The position numbers and the translations under genes were made by a program. The notes below the pieces were generated by a model, which did not search any database, was not told where the DNA came from, and worked only from the letters and a program-made list of their open reading frames with translations. Source: Candidatus Izemoplasma sp. (lineage in GTDB: Bacteria; Bacillota_I; Bacilli_A; Izemoplasmatales; Izemoplasmataceae). Taken from it: 5,634 bases of DNA. Location: positions 1 through 5,634 of the forward strand of contig JAIPGE010000098.1 of assembly GCA_021736285.1 (NCBI GenBank), read 5' to 3'. Shown piece after piece: positions 4,699-5,634 of this stretch. Each line of letters opens with the position of its first letter. Position 1 is the first letter of the stretch.

Positions 4699-5634
4699 AC
4701 TTCTTCTTTAATATGTATGTAGTAATGTCATCGATATTGATTTTGGTTAAAATACGTCTTGATCGGTTCTTACCATCAAATATCAATGTATGTCTGCCAT
4801 CTAAATCAAAGGTTTCTTTGGCAGTATTGTTTTTAAATATAACGATTAAGGATGTTTCAGGATCCTTTAATTTATAGTGGATAGTCCCCGTTTCAAAGAT
4901 ATGCACATCTACATTATCCCGTATTTTGGAGGGTGCTGTTAAACGAAATAAGTCATATTTACGGCGTAATCTTAACAGTTCTCGTAAGTATTCGATATCG
5001 TCATAGTTATCATCAAGCAGTGACCAATCAATGTGATTAATCGTATCAGATGATCGATATGAATTTTCAACACCTTTTTTCGTACGATAAAACTCTTGAC
5101 CCGCATGAATAAATGGAATTCCCTGACTTAAGATGACCATTGATAACGCCAATCGTTGTCGTTTTTTTCGTTCATCAAGTGGTGTATTAGGTAACGCTTT
5201 TTTAGTTTTATCAAAGAATGTGTTGTTGTCATGGCATTCAACATAGTTCAAAGACTGTAACGGATAGCGAAACAAAAACTTGTTTAAACAACTGCCCATA
5301 ATAATATTTTTAACATCATTCAGATGACTATTACTGCCTAAGGCATATCCCAAGTCTTTCGCTTTAAAGGTTGCTCCTTTAATACGCTCTCGTGATTGAT
5401 CGTTAAAATGTCCAATGTTAAATAACAAATGACGATTGTACATATGGCTTGTTCGATCATAGCCAATTGTAGTTGGCATTTTCCATCCTTCACCATAGAC
5501 AATCATATCATTCCGGAACCGATCTAATTTCTGACGTAAGGTGTTCATTGTACGAATGTCAATAAGTCCCATTAAGTCAAATCGGAATCCATCAATCTTA
5601 TATTCTTTTGCCCAGTACATGACACTATCGATAA
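4697..5634 (-). CDS. pulA: Type I pullulanase (GH13_14), C-terminal half
   Basis: This is a debranching enzyme that hydrolyses alpha-1,6 bonds in pullulan, limit dextrin or glycogen. Only the last 311 residues are in the window; the open frame continues past 5634 (...IDSVMYWAKEY), so the first visible ATG at 5620 is internal. Three of the four GH13 regions are present, numbered from that Met: region II GFRFDLMGL (nucleophile Asp15), region III YGEGW (acid/base Glu44) and region IV YVECHDN (Asp131, transition-state stabiliser). GFRFDLMG and GEGW are typical of type I pullulanases. Region I and the N-terminal beta-domains lie outside, as does any signal peptide, so cellular location cannot be judged. 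The last 80 or so residues form the usual C-terminal beta-sandwich. The stop is TAG. Region IV has Cys where VESHD is common. It precedes yhaM by 8 nt. Confidence 0.93.
   Translation of the reverse strand, partial: IDSVMYWAKEYKIDGFRFDLMGLIDIRTMNTLRQKLDRFRNDMIVYGEGWKMPTTIGYDRTSHMYNRHLLFNIGHFNDQSRERIKGATFKAKDLGYALGSNSHLNDVKNIIMGSCLNKFLFRYPLQSLNYVECHDNNTFFDKTKKALPNTPLDERKKRQRLALSMVILSQGIPFIHAGQEFYRTKKGVENSYRSSDTINHIDWSLLDDNYDDIEYLRELLRLRRKYDLFRLTAPSKIRDNVDVHIFETGTIHYKLKDPETSLIVIFKNNTAKETFDLDGRHTLIFDGKNRSRRILTKINIDDITTYILKKK

Overview
The window is AT-rich, uses TGG for Trp with no sign that TGA is read as sense, and carries Firmicutes/Mollicutes-type signals: purine-rich Shine-Dalgarno sites, a consensus TTGACA-N17-TATTAT promoter, and an A/T-flanked intrinsic terminator. 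The gene set (WalJ-type hydrolase, PrsA-like lipoprotein, YhaM, type I pullulanase) fits a low-GC Gram-positive. The very large, acidic PrsA-like lipoprotein suggests a free-living Mollicutes lineage (Acholeplasma/Izemoplasma-like) or a nearby deep Bacilli branch. That placement is an inference.

Layout. Positions 1-647 (minus) hold a walJ/yycJ-type metallo-beta-lactamase-fold hydrolase whose C-terminus runs off the left edge. Positions 648-802 are a divergent intergenic region with one promoter on each strand. Positions 803-3343 (plus) encode an 846-residue lipoprotein that appears to be two tandem SurA/PrsA-like modules. It ends at a strong bidirectional-looking terminator (3350-3395). Positions 3392-3779 hold a relict of an IS200/IS605-type element: a 5'-truncated, frameshifted tnpB, a hairpin-bearing right end resembling an omega-RNA scaffold, and an unusual 19-bp inverted repeat. 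Positions 3783-4688 (minus) encode YhaM, a 3'-5' exoribonuclease. Positions 4697-5634 (minus) are the C-terminal half of a type I pullulanase, 8 nt upstream of yhaM and probably co-transcribed with it.

How it works together. The PrsA-like gene and the pulA-yhaM unit are convergent, and the IS relict lies between them, ending about 3 nt from the yhaM stop codon. The yhaM/prsA neighbourhood is also found in Bacillus, so the large lipoprotein is plausibly a PrsA-type extracytoplasmic foldase or chaperone. WalJ belongs to the cell-wall/DNA-maintenance module normally next to walRK, but here it has its own promoter. The core genes are ordinary. The interesting structure is in the 3392-3780 relict and in the duplicated architecture of the lipoprotein. 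I see no complete new defence or mobile system.
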